Source: Chryseobacterium sp. Leaf201 (GTDB lineage: Bacteria > Bacteroidota > Bacteroidia > Flavobacteriales > Weeksellaceae). Taken from it: 32,564 nucleotides of DNA. The notes under the pieces are model-generated. The model saw only the letters and a program-made list of their open reading frames with translations, was not told where the DNA came from and did no database searches. The stretch lies in contig NZ_LMKA01000083.1 of the NCBI RefSeq assembly GCF_001421435.1, forward strand, positions 1-32,564. Direction: 5' to 3'. This document shows, one piece after another, positions 1-7,651 of this stretch; within the stretch, counting starts at the first letter, position 1; each line of letters opens with the position of its first letter. The position numbers were made by a program, and so were the translations under genes.

Positions 1-598
1 ATATGTCTTTATTTTTTTATCTTAAATAATCATTTCTGTTTATTTGATAGAATTTTCTGCCTTTGGTTAAATGGTCTTTTAAAATTTATTAAGCTAAAGT
101 TAGCAATAATAATTTTTCAGGAAACGTAATTTTCATTAAAATATTATTAAAAATATTTAAACAATTCAGAATTTAGATACAGATCAGACATGTAATGAAG
201 TTAAAAGAGTTAAATCGATTTTCACTTTTATTCCGGTAAATTGTGGTAATCATGCACATTTTACTTGAAAGCCTGTTTAAACTTATTTAAAAACACTTAA
301 GTTATTTTAAGTTTTTGCTGAATCCAGTTATTAAGTTTACTTTAGACGAAAATCAAAGATTTTCAAAACTTAAGTGCCCTTTTTATAAACCCTTAAAATT
401 TACTTTAATGAAACTTAAGTGTATATAATTTTTTTAACAGGCTGGATTTTCAATTTAAAAATTATATCAAAAGTTTAAACAGTTTTTGAATTTATTTTAT
501 CCGATCTAAAAAATCAGCAGTAAATTATTCCTGAAATGGATTTAAACAGGTCTTCAGTGAACTTTAATATTGATTTTGAATCTTAAATTAAAATTAAA
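1..598. other. AT-rich gene-free region with repeated palindromes
   Basis: No credible coding frame on either strand. Lines counted by hand are about 15-20% G+C, well below the neighbouring genes. The visible structure is three copies of the 8-bp palindrome ACTTAAGT (295-302, 368-375, 413-420), the last two inside the identical 10-mer AACTTAAGTG. There are also two GTTTAAAC palindromes (275-282, 473-480), an inverted pair CCTGTTTAAA/TTTAAACAGG (272-281, 541-550) and a perfect 7-bp hairpin (348-364). It lies downstream of the minus-strand DUF4349 gene, so it could be the control region of a gene left of the window. No function can be assigned. Confidence 0.6.
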
Positions 599-1534
599 TC
601 AGCTTCGGTCATGATGCGCTGTATTTTTATTTTTTTTCTTGTAAAAATAATAGCCGATCCCTGCGATTAAAAACAAGGGCCAGAGCGGGAGGATGAAAAG
701 GAAAACAGAAGTAATCACGTTCCATCCCGAAGAAACGGCCGCAAAAGATCTTTCACCGAATGTTTCAGTCTTTTCATTATTTTCGGCATAGCTTCCTTCA
801 TTTCCGTAAAGGGTAACGTCCACTTCACACATCGTATTCTGCATAAAGTCCTGTCCGGAAATCTCAACACTTTTATTCTCGACTTTTCCGAGGTTTTGGC
901 TGAGGTCGTCCATCAGATAATCAAATTTCTGAATCGGGATCCTGATTTTTAAATAGGCTATTTTCTTATCACCGTTGTTCAGCGAAATATTTTCACTCCT
1001 GATCATTCCGTCATATTTGGCAACCTCTTCCTTTACGGTTTCTTTTGCTGTTTCAGCATCATCTACGGTCAGTTCCAGAATGCCGGTCTTTACCAGTTTG
1101 TTTTTAACAACCGTCAGTTCATAATTTTCTTTCCGGGGTTTATCCTTGTAAACAATTTTGGTTTCCCTGATCACTTTCGGAGCCGGAACGTTCACCACAA
1201 TTTTTTCATCCTTTTTTGCCGAATCTTTTTTCTCCGCCTTGGTTTCCAGTTTTACCGATGAAATTTTTTCGGATAGGGAATCTACCATTTTTGAGGTACT
1301 TTCAATCCTGTCTTTAACACCATTCTTTGTATCTTCAAACTCTTTGATCCTTACATTGGCAGAATCAAGTGCCGCATTGGCCCGGTCACTCACACGGCTG
1401 ATTTTTTCAGAGGTTGCAGAAACGGTGCTGTCTGCAGATTTCAGCGTATTTTCCATTTGGGATGCAGCGGCTTCTCCTTTTTTACACATGATAAATGAGC
1501 CTGATACCGCTACAAGTAATATGAACTTTTTCAT
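599..1534 (-). CDS. DUF4349 domain-containing lipoprotein
   Basis: A 311-residue envelope protein. The start chosen is the ATG at 1534 because the protein then opens with a lipoprotein-like signal (MKKFILLVAVSGSFIMC, candidate lipid-attachment Cys17). A frame 21 codons longer exists but puts a non-signal stretch in front. After the Cys comes an Ala/Ser/Glu/Lys-rich, probably coiled-coil region (about residues 20-110). Next is a DUF4349-type core (about 140-260, including KTGILELTV and the YLKIRIPI strand). A hydrophobic segment near residues 272-296 is followed by a Lys-rich tail. This layout of N-terminal anchor, coiled coil, DUF4349 and C-terminal membrane segment is usual for the family. 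Function is unknown. It is separated from prfC by a terminator, so it is probably transcribed alone. Confidence 0.8.
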   Translation of the reverse strand: MKKFILLVAVSGSFIMCKKGEAAASQMENTLKSADSTVSATSEKISRVSDRANAALDSANVRIKEFEDTKNGVKDRIESTSKMVDSLSEKISSVKLETKAEKKDSAKKDEKIVVNVPAPKVIRETKIVYKDKPRKENYELTVVKNKLVKTGILELTVDDAETAKETVKEEVAKYDGMIRSENISLNNGDKKIAYLKIRIPIQKFDYLMDDLSQNLGKVENKSVEISGQDFMQNTMCEVDVTLYGNEGSYAENNEKTETFGERSFAAVSSGWNVITSVFLFILPLWPLFLIAGIGYYFYKKKNKNTAHHDRS

Positions 1535-1769
1535 AATGTTGATTTTTTGATGAAGTAAAATTAGGAGGGAAGCCTTTGTAAAGGTTGTAAATGGCATGTA
1601 TTCTCGCCGTAAAATATTAATATGTTTAAAATCAGAAGATTGTATCTGTTTTACAAAAGTTTTACAAGCTTTTTTCAGGCCGTTTATGTAATTGATCCTT
1701 ACGATTGATGAAGATTTATATCAATATGACAGTATTTTTTGATGTCTATTGTAAAATTTGGAATTTATG

Positions 1770-1804
1770 CAAAAAAAAATCCGCTGAAAAAATTTCAGCG
1801 GATT
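1770..1804 (-). terminator. Rho-independent terminator of prfC
   Basis: A perfect 12-bp stem (1778-1789 with 1793-1804, core CCGCTGAAA/TTTCAGCGG) with a 3-nt loop. Read on the minus strand it is followed by a run of eight or more U, 30 nt past the prfC stop. The rest of the 299-base gap to the DUF4349 gene (1535-1833) shows no gene. Confidence 0.9.
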
Positions 1805-1833
1805 GTATGTAAGGTCTGTTTTATTGCTTTTAA

Positions 1834-3429
1834 TTAGGCATTCTGGAATTCACTGATGAAATGCAGCTTGATATTCGGGAATTTTTCCTGAGTCATGTGA
1901 ATCGTAAAAGATGAATCTGCCAGGAAAACCAGTTGGTTATACTTGTCTCTGGCCAGGAACCGCTGCTTTAACCGTGCAAACTCCTTAAACTCTTCTGATT
2001 TCTCATCCGCTTCAACCCAGCAGGCCTTATGCATGGAAAGAGGCTCATACGTACATTTTGCGCCGTATTCATGTTCCAGACGGTACTGGATTACCTCATA
2101 CTGAAGGGCACCCACGGTACCGATAATTTTCCTGTTGTTCATTTCAAGCGTAAACAACTGTGCAACCCCTTCGTCCATCAATTGGTCAATACCTTTAGCC
2201 AGCTGTTTTGCTTTCAATGGATCGTTGTTGTTGATATACCTGAAATGTTCAGGAGAGAAATTCGGGATTCCTTTAAAGCTCAGTTTTTCACCGCCTGTTA
2301 GCGTATCACCGATCCTGAAATTTCCCGTATCATGAAGGCCCACAATGTCTCCGGGGAAACTTTCGTCCACCACTTCCTTTTTATCTGCAAAGAATGCATT
2401 CGGGGAAGAGAACTTCATTTTCTTTCCTTCCCTTACCAGCAGGTAATTTTCGTTTCTTTTAAAAGTTCCGGAAACAATTTTTACGAAAGCAAGGCGGTCC
2501 CGGTGTTTCGGATCCATGTTCGCGTGGATTTTAAAAACAAATCCGGTGAATGTATCCTCCTCAGGTTTTACCAGGCGGGTATCGCTTTCTTTCGGCTGCG
2601 GCATCGGGGCAATGTCAATAAACGCATCCAACAGTTCCCGCACTCCGAAATTATTTAAAGCAGAACCGAAGAATACCGGCTGCAGTTCGCCTTTCATATA
2701 ATCTTCACGGTTGAATTCCGGGTAAACGGACTGTACCAGATCCAGCTCTTCCCTCAGGGTACCGGCAGCTTTCTCACCGATCACTTCATCAATTGAAGCA
2801 TCATTGATATCATCAAATTTAATCGCTTCTCCTACTTTCTGTTTTTTCTCCTCTAAGAATAACTGGATGTTGTTTTCCCAGATATTGTAAATCCCCTGGA
2901 AATCACTTCCCATCCCGATGGGCAGGGAAAGCGGACAAACGGTTAACCCTAATTTCTGTTCCACCTCATCCAGGAGATCAAAGGCGTCTTTACCTTCACG
3001 GTCCAGCTTATTGATGAAAACCAGCATCGGGATATTTCTCATCCTGCATACCTGAACCAGTTTTTCCGTCTGTTCCTCAACCCCTTTTGCCACGTCAATA
3101 ACTACGATTACCGAATCAACCGCAGTTAACGTACGGTAGGTATCTTCTGCAAAATCTTTGTGGCCCGGGGTATCCAGAATATTGATTTTGTGGCCCCTGT
3201 ATTCAAAAGCCAAAACGGAAGTTGCTACCGAGATCCCTCTCTGTCTTTCAATTTCCATGAAATCGGAAGTAGCCCCTTTTTTTATTTTGTTGGATTTTAC
3301 CGCACCCGCTTCCTGAATTGCACCCCCGAACAGCAGAAGCTTTTCCGTAAGGGTGGTCTTCCCGGCATCGGGGTGAGAGATAATCCCGAAAGTTTTTCTT
3401 TTCTCTATTTCTTTGATTAAGTCTGACAT
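1834..3429 (-). CDS. prfC: Peptide chain release factor 3 (RF3)
   Basis: A 531-residue translational GTPase that recycles RF1/RF2 from the ribosome after peptide release; length is typical for RF3. The G motifs are intact: G1 HPDAGKTT (19-26), G3 DTPGH (86-90) and G4 NKLD (140-143). The segment TSDFMEIERQRGIS (about 54-67) is the switch I/G2 region typical of RF3, and the C-terminal half has the RF3 domain II and III pattern. The ATG at 3429 gives the canonical N-terminus MSDLIKEIEKRKTFGIISHP. It reads as a single unit: its own terminator follows and a divergent gene starts 194 bp upstream. EF-G and EF-Tu share the GTPase motifs, but the whole-length pattern and size fit RF3. Confidence 0.97.
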   Translation of the reverse strand: MSDLIKEIEKRKTFGIISHPDAGKTTLTEKLLLFGGAIQEAGAVKSNKIKKGATSDFMEIERQRGISVATSVLAFEYRGHKINILDTPGHKDFAEDTYRTLTAVDSVIVVIDVAKGVEEQTEKLVQVCRMRNIPMLVFINKLDREGKDAFDLLDEVEQKLGLTVCPLSLPIGMGSDFQGIYNIWENNIQLFLEEKKQKVGEAIKFDDINDASIDEVIGEKAAGTLREELDLVQSVYPEFNREDYMKGELQPVFFGSALNNFGVRELLDAFIDIAPMPQPKESDTRLVKPEEDTFTGFVFKIHANMDPKHRDRLAFVKIVSGTFKRNENYLLVREGKKMKFSSPNAFFADKKEVVDESFPGDIVGLHDTGNFRIGDTLTGGEKLSFKGIPNFSPEHFRYINNNDPLKAKQLAKGIDQLMDEGVAQLFTLEMNNRKIIGTVGALQYEVIQYRLEHEYGAKCTYEPLSMHKACWVEADEKSEEFKEFARLKQRFLARDKYNQLVFLADSSFTIHMTQEKFPNIKLHFISEFQNA

Positions 3430-3456
3430 ATCCTGTTTTGAAGTTGCAAAAATCGT

Positions 3457-3480
3457 GATTTTTAATGGAAATTAAAAATC
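3457..3480. promoter_or_regulatory. Perfect 10-bp inverted repeat upstream of prfC
   Basis: GATTTTTAAT, 4-nt spacer GGAA, then ATTAAAAATC: a perfect inverted repeat centred about 40 bp upstream of the prfC start, in the divergent prfC/CPBP gap. It could be an operator or an mRNA hairpin. It has no U-tract in either direction, so it is not a terminator. Confidence 0.45.
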
Positions 3481-3591
3481 AAATTATCAGGGATGGGATT
3501 TTGGACTGGACATAAAGCGTTAAATCCCGTATTCATTAAAAAGTTTCAGGATTCACCCATGACTTATTTACGGTCAGTCACACAAAATACT

Positions 3592-3599
3592 TATCTTTG
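3592..3599 (+). promoter_or_regulatory. Bacteroidota-type -7 element (TATCTTTG)
   Basis: An exact match to the TAnnTTTG element used by the main sigma factor in Bacteroidota, 24 bp before the CPBP start. A weak -33-like TTTA lies at 3567-3570, 21 bp upstream. It probably drives the CPBP-rdgB pair. Confidence 0.6.
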
Positions 3600-3623
3600 T
3601 TAGCATAATTTTAACTGGAAATA

Positions 3624-4454
3624 ATGGAAAACAGCAGATATCCAAAGTTTACGTTTACCTGGATCGGAGGTCTTGTTTTATTGGCAGGCCTGTTTGCCGG
3701 AACAATGATTACTTCATTCTTTAATGTTTTCTGGATGTTCACTTTTAAAGAAAACCTTCAGTACAGAGACTGGTTTTTTATGCTTTCCAATGCTGCCGGA
3801 TTTCTTACGGCCATTGCTTTCTTTGATTTTTTCGTGGTAAGGAGAACGACAGGGAAAAAGCTTAATTTCAATTTCTCTCCAACCAACTTTTACACCTATC
3901 TGCTGATCTTTCCCATGATGACCGGGATGATGTTCATCGCCGAATTTATTGCAGCACAGATCCCTACAACAGGACCTTTTTTCGGGAAATACTATGAATT
4001 TTTCACACAGCTGATGGAGCAACTGACTGATGATCCCATCGTTATGGTTATTACAGCCGTAATCTGTGCCCCGATTTTCGAGGAAATTATTTTCAGGGGA
4101 ATCATTCAGAAAGGGCTGATCAATAAAGGTGTTGAGCCGTGGAAAGCCATCGTTATAGCATCTGTGATCTTCGGGCTCGTTCATGCGAATCCTTGGCAGT
4201 TCGTCGGGGCGGTTTTACTGGGCTGTGTTTTAGGGCTGGTATATCACAAAACCCAATCCCTGCTGTTGCCTATGCTGCTTCACGGTTTTAATAACTTATG
4301 CTCTACCTTACTAATTACCTATACCAAAAATGAAAGTTTTGCAGACGCATTTAAAGTATCGGAATGGGTTATACTGGCAGTCGGCATAGTGCTTTTTTCA
4401 CTGTTTTACTACCTGTTTGCGGTGAAGAATAAGGTACATTATAAAGAGATCTGA
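3624..4454 (+). CDS. CPBP family intramembrane metalloprotease (CAAX protease-like)
   Basis: A 276-residue, very hydrophobic protein with about seven or eight membrane segments. The Abi/CPBP signature is present: E153-E154 with R158 in EEIIFRG, H187 in the next helix (GLVHANP) and H220-GFNN near the end of the third motif helix. In the Rce1/CPBP family these residues form the intramembrane active site. Substrates of bacterial members are mostly unknown; some act in bacteriocin self-immunity or in signalling. It is probably co-transcribed with the pyrophosphatase gene 38 bp downstream. Family assignment is firm; biological role is unknown. Confidence 0.92.
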   Translation: MENSRYPKFTFTWIGGLVLLAGLFAGTMITSFFNVFWMFTFKENLQYRDWFFMLSNAAGFLTAIAFFDFFVVRRTTGKKLNFNFSPTNFYTYLLIFPMMTGMMFIAEFIAAQIPTTGPFFGKYYEFFTQLMEQLTDDPIVMVITAVICAPIFEEIIFRGIIQKGLINKGVEPWKAIVIASVIFGLVHANPWQFVGAVLLGCVLGLVYHKTQSLLLPMLLHGFNNLCSTLLITYTKNESFADAFKVSEWVILAVGIVLFSLFYYLFAVKNKVHYKEI

Positions 4455-4492
4455 AGTAAGGGCTTTCAGACTCAGTCAAAATAAATTTAAAA

Positions 4493-5080
4493 ATGAAAAA
4501 GCATATGGAATTACTGGTAGCTACCCACAACCTGCATAAAAAAGAAGAAATCCAGCAGATCCTGGGAGATGATTTTGTGGTGAAAAGCCTTACGGATTAT
4601 AATATCTATGAAGAAATTGTGGAGGACGGAGATTCTTTCAACGCCAATGCTCTGATCAAAGCGAAATACTGTTTTGAGAAAACAGGCATTCCTAGCCTTG
4701 GGGATGACAGTGGCCTGGTGGTGGAAGCCTTAGACGGAAGACCCGGTATTTTTTCCGCACGGTATGCCGGTGACCATGATTTTGCGAAGAATATTGAAAA
4801 GGTATTGGGCGAAATGGAAGGTATGGAAAACCGCAAAGCTTATTTCATCACTGTTTTATGCTACTATGATGAAAACGGGCCTAAATATTTCGACGGAAGG
4901 GCTCACGGAAATTTACTGGCTGAAAATAAAGGATTCAAAGGGTTTGGTTATGATCCTGTTTTTGTTCCTGAAGGATATGAAATGACGTTTGCAGAAATGG
5001 ATCCCGAAGATAAAAATAAAATCAGCCACAGAAAACAGGCGCTGGATCTTTTCCTGGATTTTTTGAAAGTGAAAGATTAG
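4493..5080 (+). CDS. rdgB: XTP/dITP diphosphatase (RdgB/HAM1 family)
   Basis: A 195-residue cytosolic enzyme that hydrolyses non-canonical purine nucleoside triphosphates (XTP, dITP, ITP) to monophosphates, keeping them out of DNA and RNA. Family landmarks: ATHNLHKKEEI near the N-terminus (substrate loop), GDDSGL (70-75) with the catalytic acidic residues, PGIFSARYAG (84-93), FGYDPVF (151-157) and SHR (178-180) near the C-terminus. The start could be Met1 (4493) or Met5 (4505); homologues usually begin just before LLVATHN, so the shorter form is possible. It lies 38 bp after the CPBP gene, in the same direction. Confidence 0.95.
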   Translation: MKKHMELLVATHNLHKKEEIQQILGDDFVVKSLTDYNIYEEIVEDGDSFNANALIKAKYCFEKTGIPSLGDDSGLVVEALDGRPGIFSARYAGDHDFAKNIEKVLGEMEGMENRKAYFITVLCYYDENGPKYFDGRAHGNLLAENKGFKGFGYDPVFVPEGYEMTFAEMDPEDKNKISHRKQALDLFLDFLKVKD

Positions 5081-5177
5081 TCCGTTAACCGGAAAGTGGC
5101 CGGAGATTTGGATTAACTTAGTTCCAAACCGGATAAAAGTATAAAAAGGCCCTGCCTTCAGATTCAGATTTCTGTCG

Positions 5178-5185
5178 TACATTTG
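5178..5185 (+). promoter_or_regulatory. Bacteroidota-type -7 element (TACATTTG) for rnz
   Basis: Matches TAnnTTTG and lies 21 bp before the TTG start of rnz, implying a short 5' leader. I found no convincing -33 TTTG at the usual spacing. Confidence 0.45.
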
Positions 5186-5206
5186 TCTTTATAATAAACC
5201 ATTGAT

Positions 5207-6121
5207 TTGAGTACTTACTTAACGATATTAGGCTTTAATTCAGCGATTCCCACTATCAATTCTTCCCCTACCGCACAGTTTCTGGAAATGGAGGAAAGAT
5301 CCTTTCTGATTGATTGCGGAGAAGGCACGCAGGTTCAGCTGAGAAAAGCAAAAGCGAAATTTTCCAGGATCAACCATATTTTTATTTCGCACCTTCACGG
5401 GGACCACTGTTTCGGCCTGCCGGGGCTGATTGCCTCCTTCAGACTGCTCGGAAGGGATAACCCGCTTCATGTGTACGGCCCGAAAGGCATTAAAAAAATG
5501 CTGGAAACAATTTTCACCATTACCGAAACCCACCGTGGCTTTGAAGTGGTGTATCATGAGCTGGACCAAAAAGAGTCTGAAAAAATTTATGAAGACAACA
5601 GGGTAGAGGTCTATACAATTCCGCTGGACCACAGGATTTACTGCAACGGGTACTTGTTTAAGGAAAAAGTAAAAGACAGGCACCTGAATATGAAGGAGAT
5701 TGCCAAATATGACGAAATCGAAACCTGTGATTACCATAATATCAAAGCAGGAAAAGACTTTGTTTTGAGTGACGGTTATGTTCTGAAAAATGAAATCCTT
5801 ACCACCGAGCCGGCTGCTCCCATTTCTTATGCGTTCTGCAGTGATACGAGATATCTGGAAAGTTTGATTCCCATTATTAAAAATGCAACCGTCCTTTATC
5901 ATGAGTCCACGTTCTTACATGATCTCAAAGAAATGGCGGATTATACCGGGCATACAACTGCTTTGGAAGCGGCAACCATTGCTCAGAAAGCGCAGGTGGG
6001 GAAATTGATCCTGGGGCATTTTTCTAACCGGTATGCAGATTTAACCGTATTTACGGATGAAGCAAGGACTATTTTCCCGAATACGTTTTTACCGAAGGCC
6101 TTGGAGCCTGTGAAAATTTAG
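5207..6121 (+). CDS. rnz: Ribonuclease Z
   Basis: A 304-residue metallo-beta-lactamase-fold endonuclease that removes 3' trailers from tRNA precursors. The zinc-binding motif SHLHGDH is at 61-67. Further ligand candidates are H142 (LDHR), D213 (CSDTRY), H232 (YHESTF, the RNase Z HEAT/HEST-type motif) and H271 (LGHFSNRY). The start codon is TTG: an in-frame TAA lies at 5195-5197 and only three codons, none a usual start, separate it from the TTG. The resulting N-terminus STYLTILGFNSAIPT fits RNase Z, and the next Met (residue 28) would cut into the fold. It is followed after 4 bp by the TIGR02757 gene, probably co-transcribed. Confidence 0.95.
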   Translation: MSTYLTILGFNSAIPTINSSPTAQFLEMEERSFLIDCGEGTQVQLRKAKAKFSRINHIFISHLHGDHCFGLPGLIASFRLLGRDNPLHVYGPKGIKKMLETIFTITETHRGFEVVYHELDQKESEKIYEDNRVEVYTIPLDHRIYCNGYLFKEKVKDRHLNMKEIAKYDEIETCDYHNIKAGKDFVLSDGYVLKNEILTTEPAAPISYAFCSDTRYLESLIPIIKNATVLYHESTFLHDLKEMADYTGHTTALEAATIAQKAQVGKLILGHFSNRYADLTVFTDEARTIFPNTFLPKALEPVKI

Positions 6122-6125
6122 AAAA

Positions 6126-6899
6126 ATGATGTTGAAGCTTGAGGAATTAAAAATATTCTTGGATGAAAAGGCAGATCAGTATAACCGTCCTGATTTTATA
6201 GAACATGACCCGATACAGATTCCGCACCGTTTTTCTCTGAAGCAGGATATTGAAATCGCGGGTTTCCTGGCAGCTACCATTTCTTGGGGAAACCGCAAAG
6301 CAATCATAAAATCAGCAGAAAAAATGCTGGAGATTATGGGGAATTCGCCTTATGATTTTGTCATGAATTATTCTGAAAAAGACCTGCAGGAAATTCAGGG
6401 GAAAAGCATCCACAGAACTTTTAACGGTGAAGATTTTGCATATTTTATCCGGCAGTTCAACAGGATATATAAGGAAAATGAAAACCTGGAAGATTTATTT
6501 ACGGTAAATGATCCTGAAACCAATTTCCTTCACGCCATTGAGCGGTTCAGGAGCCGGTTTTTGGGCGTTGAAAAACACCGGAGTCATAAGCATGTAAGTT
6601 CGCCGTATAAAAATTCCTCTACCAAAAGAATCATCATGTTCCTTCGGTGGATGGTTCGTAAAGACAGGCGCGGCGTAGATTTCGGTATCTGGGAAAACAT
6701 AGACCAGAAACATCTTTCCATCCCGTTGGATGTGCATACCGGAAATATCTCAAGGAAGCTGGGCCTGATTTCAAGGACACAGAATGACTGGAAAACGGTA
6801 GAAGAACTGGATCTGATAATCAGGAAACTGGATGAGACCGATCCCGCAAAATATGATTTTGCCCTGTTCGGATTAGGAGTAACCAAAGAAATAATATAA
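6126..6899 (+). CDS. TIGR02757 family protein (DUF2400)
   Basis: A 257-residue protein recognised by the opening pattern LEELKIFLDEKADQYNRPDF, the ATISWGNRKAI segment (about 52-62), the FLRWMVRKDRRGVDFGIW block (about 174-191) and the LDVHTGNISRKLGL stretch (about 201-214). These are typical of the TIGR02757/DUF2400 family, common in Bacteroidota. Some members look distantly like helix-hairpin-helix DNA glycosylase folds, but no activity is established. Met1 and Met2 are both possible starts. It lies 4 bp after rnz and 18 bp before the heptad membrane protein. Confidence 0.88.
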   Translation: MMLKLEELKIFLDEKADQYNRPDFIEHDPIQIPHRFSLKQDIEIAGFLAATISWGNRKAIIKSAEKMLEIMGNSPYDFVMNYSEKDLQEIQGKSIHRTFNGEDFAYFIRQFNRIYKENENLEDLFTVNDPETNFLHAIERFRSRFLGVEKHRSHKHVSSPYKNSSTKRIIMFLRWMVRKDRRGVDFGIWENIDQKHLSIPLDVHTGNISRKLGLISRTQNDWKTVEELDLIIRKLDETDPAKYDFALFGLGVTKEII

Positions 6900-6917
6900 A
6901 AACAAAACAAAACACAA

Positions 6918-7448
6918 ATGAAAAACCAGGAAGACAAATCAGAAATTTTAGAAAAAATAGCCAACGGGATTACCTGGTGGATCGGTTCCATTCCGTCATT
7001 AATTGCCCACACCCTGTTTTTTATTGTTTCGTTCTTACTGCCCCTGCTTCACCTTGTGGAGTTTGATAAAATGCTGCTGATCCTTACCACGGTTGTTTCC
7101 CTGGAGGCCATTTACCTCGCCATTTTTATCCAGATGTCCGTAAACAAAAGCCATGAGAAAATTGAAGATATCCAGGAGGATATTGAAGATATTCAGGAAG
7201 ACATCGAAGAGATCAGCGAAGACATCGAGGAAATCAGTGAAGATATTGAAGAGATTACCGAGGATATTGAAGACATTCAGGAAGATATCGAAGAGATCAA
7301 TGAAGAGGAAGATGATGAAGTCCACAGCGAGAGGGCAAAGAATGTAATGCTTAAAAGCAATGTGAGTTCAAACAAAAATGAAATAAAAGCTTTAAAAGAT
7401 AAAATCGAAGAGCTCCAGAATAAAATTGAGCAGCTTAAAGATGAATAA
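6918..7448 (+). CDS. DUF1003-like membrane protein with acidic heptad coiled coil
   Basis: A 176-residue protein in three parts. Residues 1-30 are amphipathic. Two membrane helices follow (about 27-47 and 52-73, the second ending IFIQMSVNKS), in an arrangement like DUF1003 or low-affinity iron permease-like proteins. A long charged cytoplasmic-type tail has seven uninterrupted heptads of the form I-E-x-I-x-E-D (82-130), then a basic/acidic coiled coil (about 140-176, EIKALKDKIEELQNKIEQ). The heptads put Ile at both a and d positions, so a parallel coiled coil is expected, but the outer faces are almost all Glu/Asp. Family assignment is tentative and function unknown. It is the last gene of the rnz-TIGR02757 run. 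Confidence 0.75.
   Translation: MKNQEDKSEILEKIANGITWWIGSIPSLIAHTLFFIVSFLLPLLHLVEFDKMLLILTTVVSLEAIYLAIFIQMSVNKSHEKIEDIQEDIEDIQEDIEEISEDIEEISEDIEEITEDIEDIQEDIEEINEEEDDEVHSERAKNVMLKSNVSSNKNEIKALKDKIEELQNKIEQLKDE
7161..7307 (+). repeat. Seven tandem 21-bp units encoding acidic heptads
   Basis: Exactly 147 bp = 7 x 21 bp. The units translate as IEDIQED, IEDIQED, IEEISED, IEEISED, IEEITED, IEDIQED, IEEINEE (residues 82-130). The DNA units differ at third positions (GAT/GAC, ATT/ATC, GAA/GAG) while the protein pattern is kept. This argues for selection on the heptad rather than a very recent slippage expansion. Confidence 0.95.
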
Positions 7449-7480
7449 GGATGAAATTATCTTCTTATTCAGTTTAAATT

Positions 7481-7549
7481 AACAGATAATTCACAATTGA
7501 GGCTAATTTTTTTACCGGTCTTTTATTTTAAACAGATATATTATCTGTT
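7481..7549. promoter_or_regulatory. Repeated AACAGATA motif including a palindrome
   Basis: AACAGATA occurs at 7481-7488 and 7531-7538 on the plus strand and inverted at 7542-7549. The last two form a perfect 8-bp inverted repeat with a 3-bp spacer (TAT). They lie 100-170 bp before the first surface-protein gene. This may be an operator, or a weak hairpin ending the upstream operon; no good U-tract follows. Confidence 0.4.
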
Positions 7550-7627
7550 ATTCTTAAATATTCAGAATAAATTAAATTTCTCATACAATTAACGTTTAAT
7601 TTTATACAATTCTAATCTAAAATTTAG

Positions 7628-7635
7628 TATTTTTG
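7628..7635 (+). promoter_or_regulatory. -7-like element (TATTTTTG) before first surface-protein gene
   Basis: Fits TAnnTTTG, lies 16 bp before the ATG at 7652 and sits in the context AGTATTTTTG. The same TAGTATTTTTG string precedes the second paralog at 10158-10168. Confidence 0.5.
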
Positions 7636-7651
7636 AACAAACAATAAAAAA

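Noticed and set aside
1158..1550. 130-codon plus-strand frame.
   Set aside because: Antisense to the DUF4349 lipoprotein gene, Ser/Phe-rich shadow with no recognisable domain.
7035..7325. 96-codon minus-strand frame that reads like a hydrophobic membrane protein (repeated Phe/Ile/Asp).
   Set aside because: It is the mirror of the acidic heptad repeats (GAT/ATT/GAA read backwards) inside a well-supported plus-strand gene; the pattern comes from the repeat.
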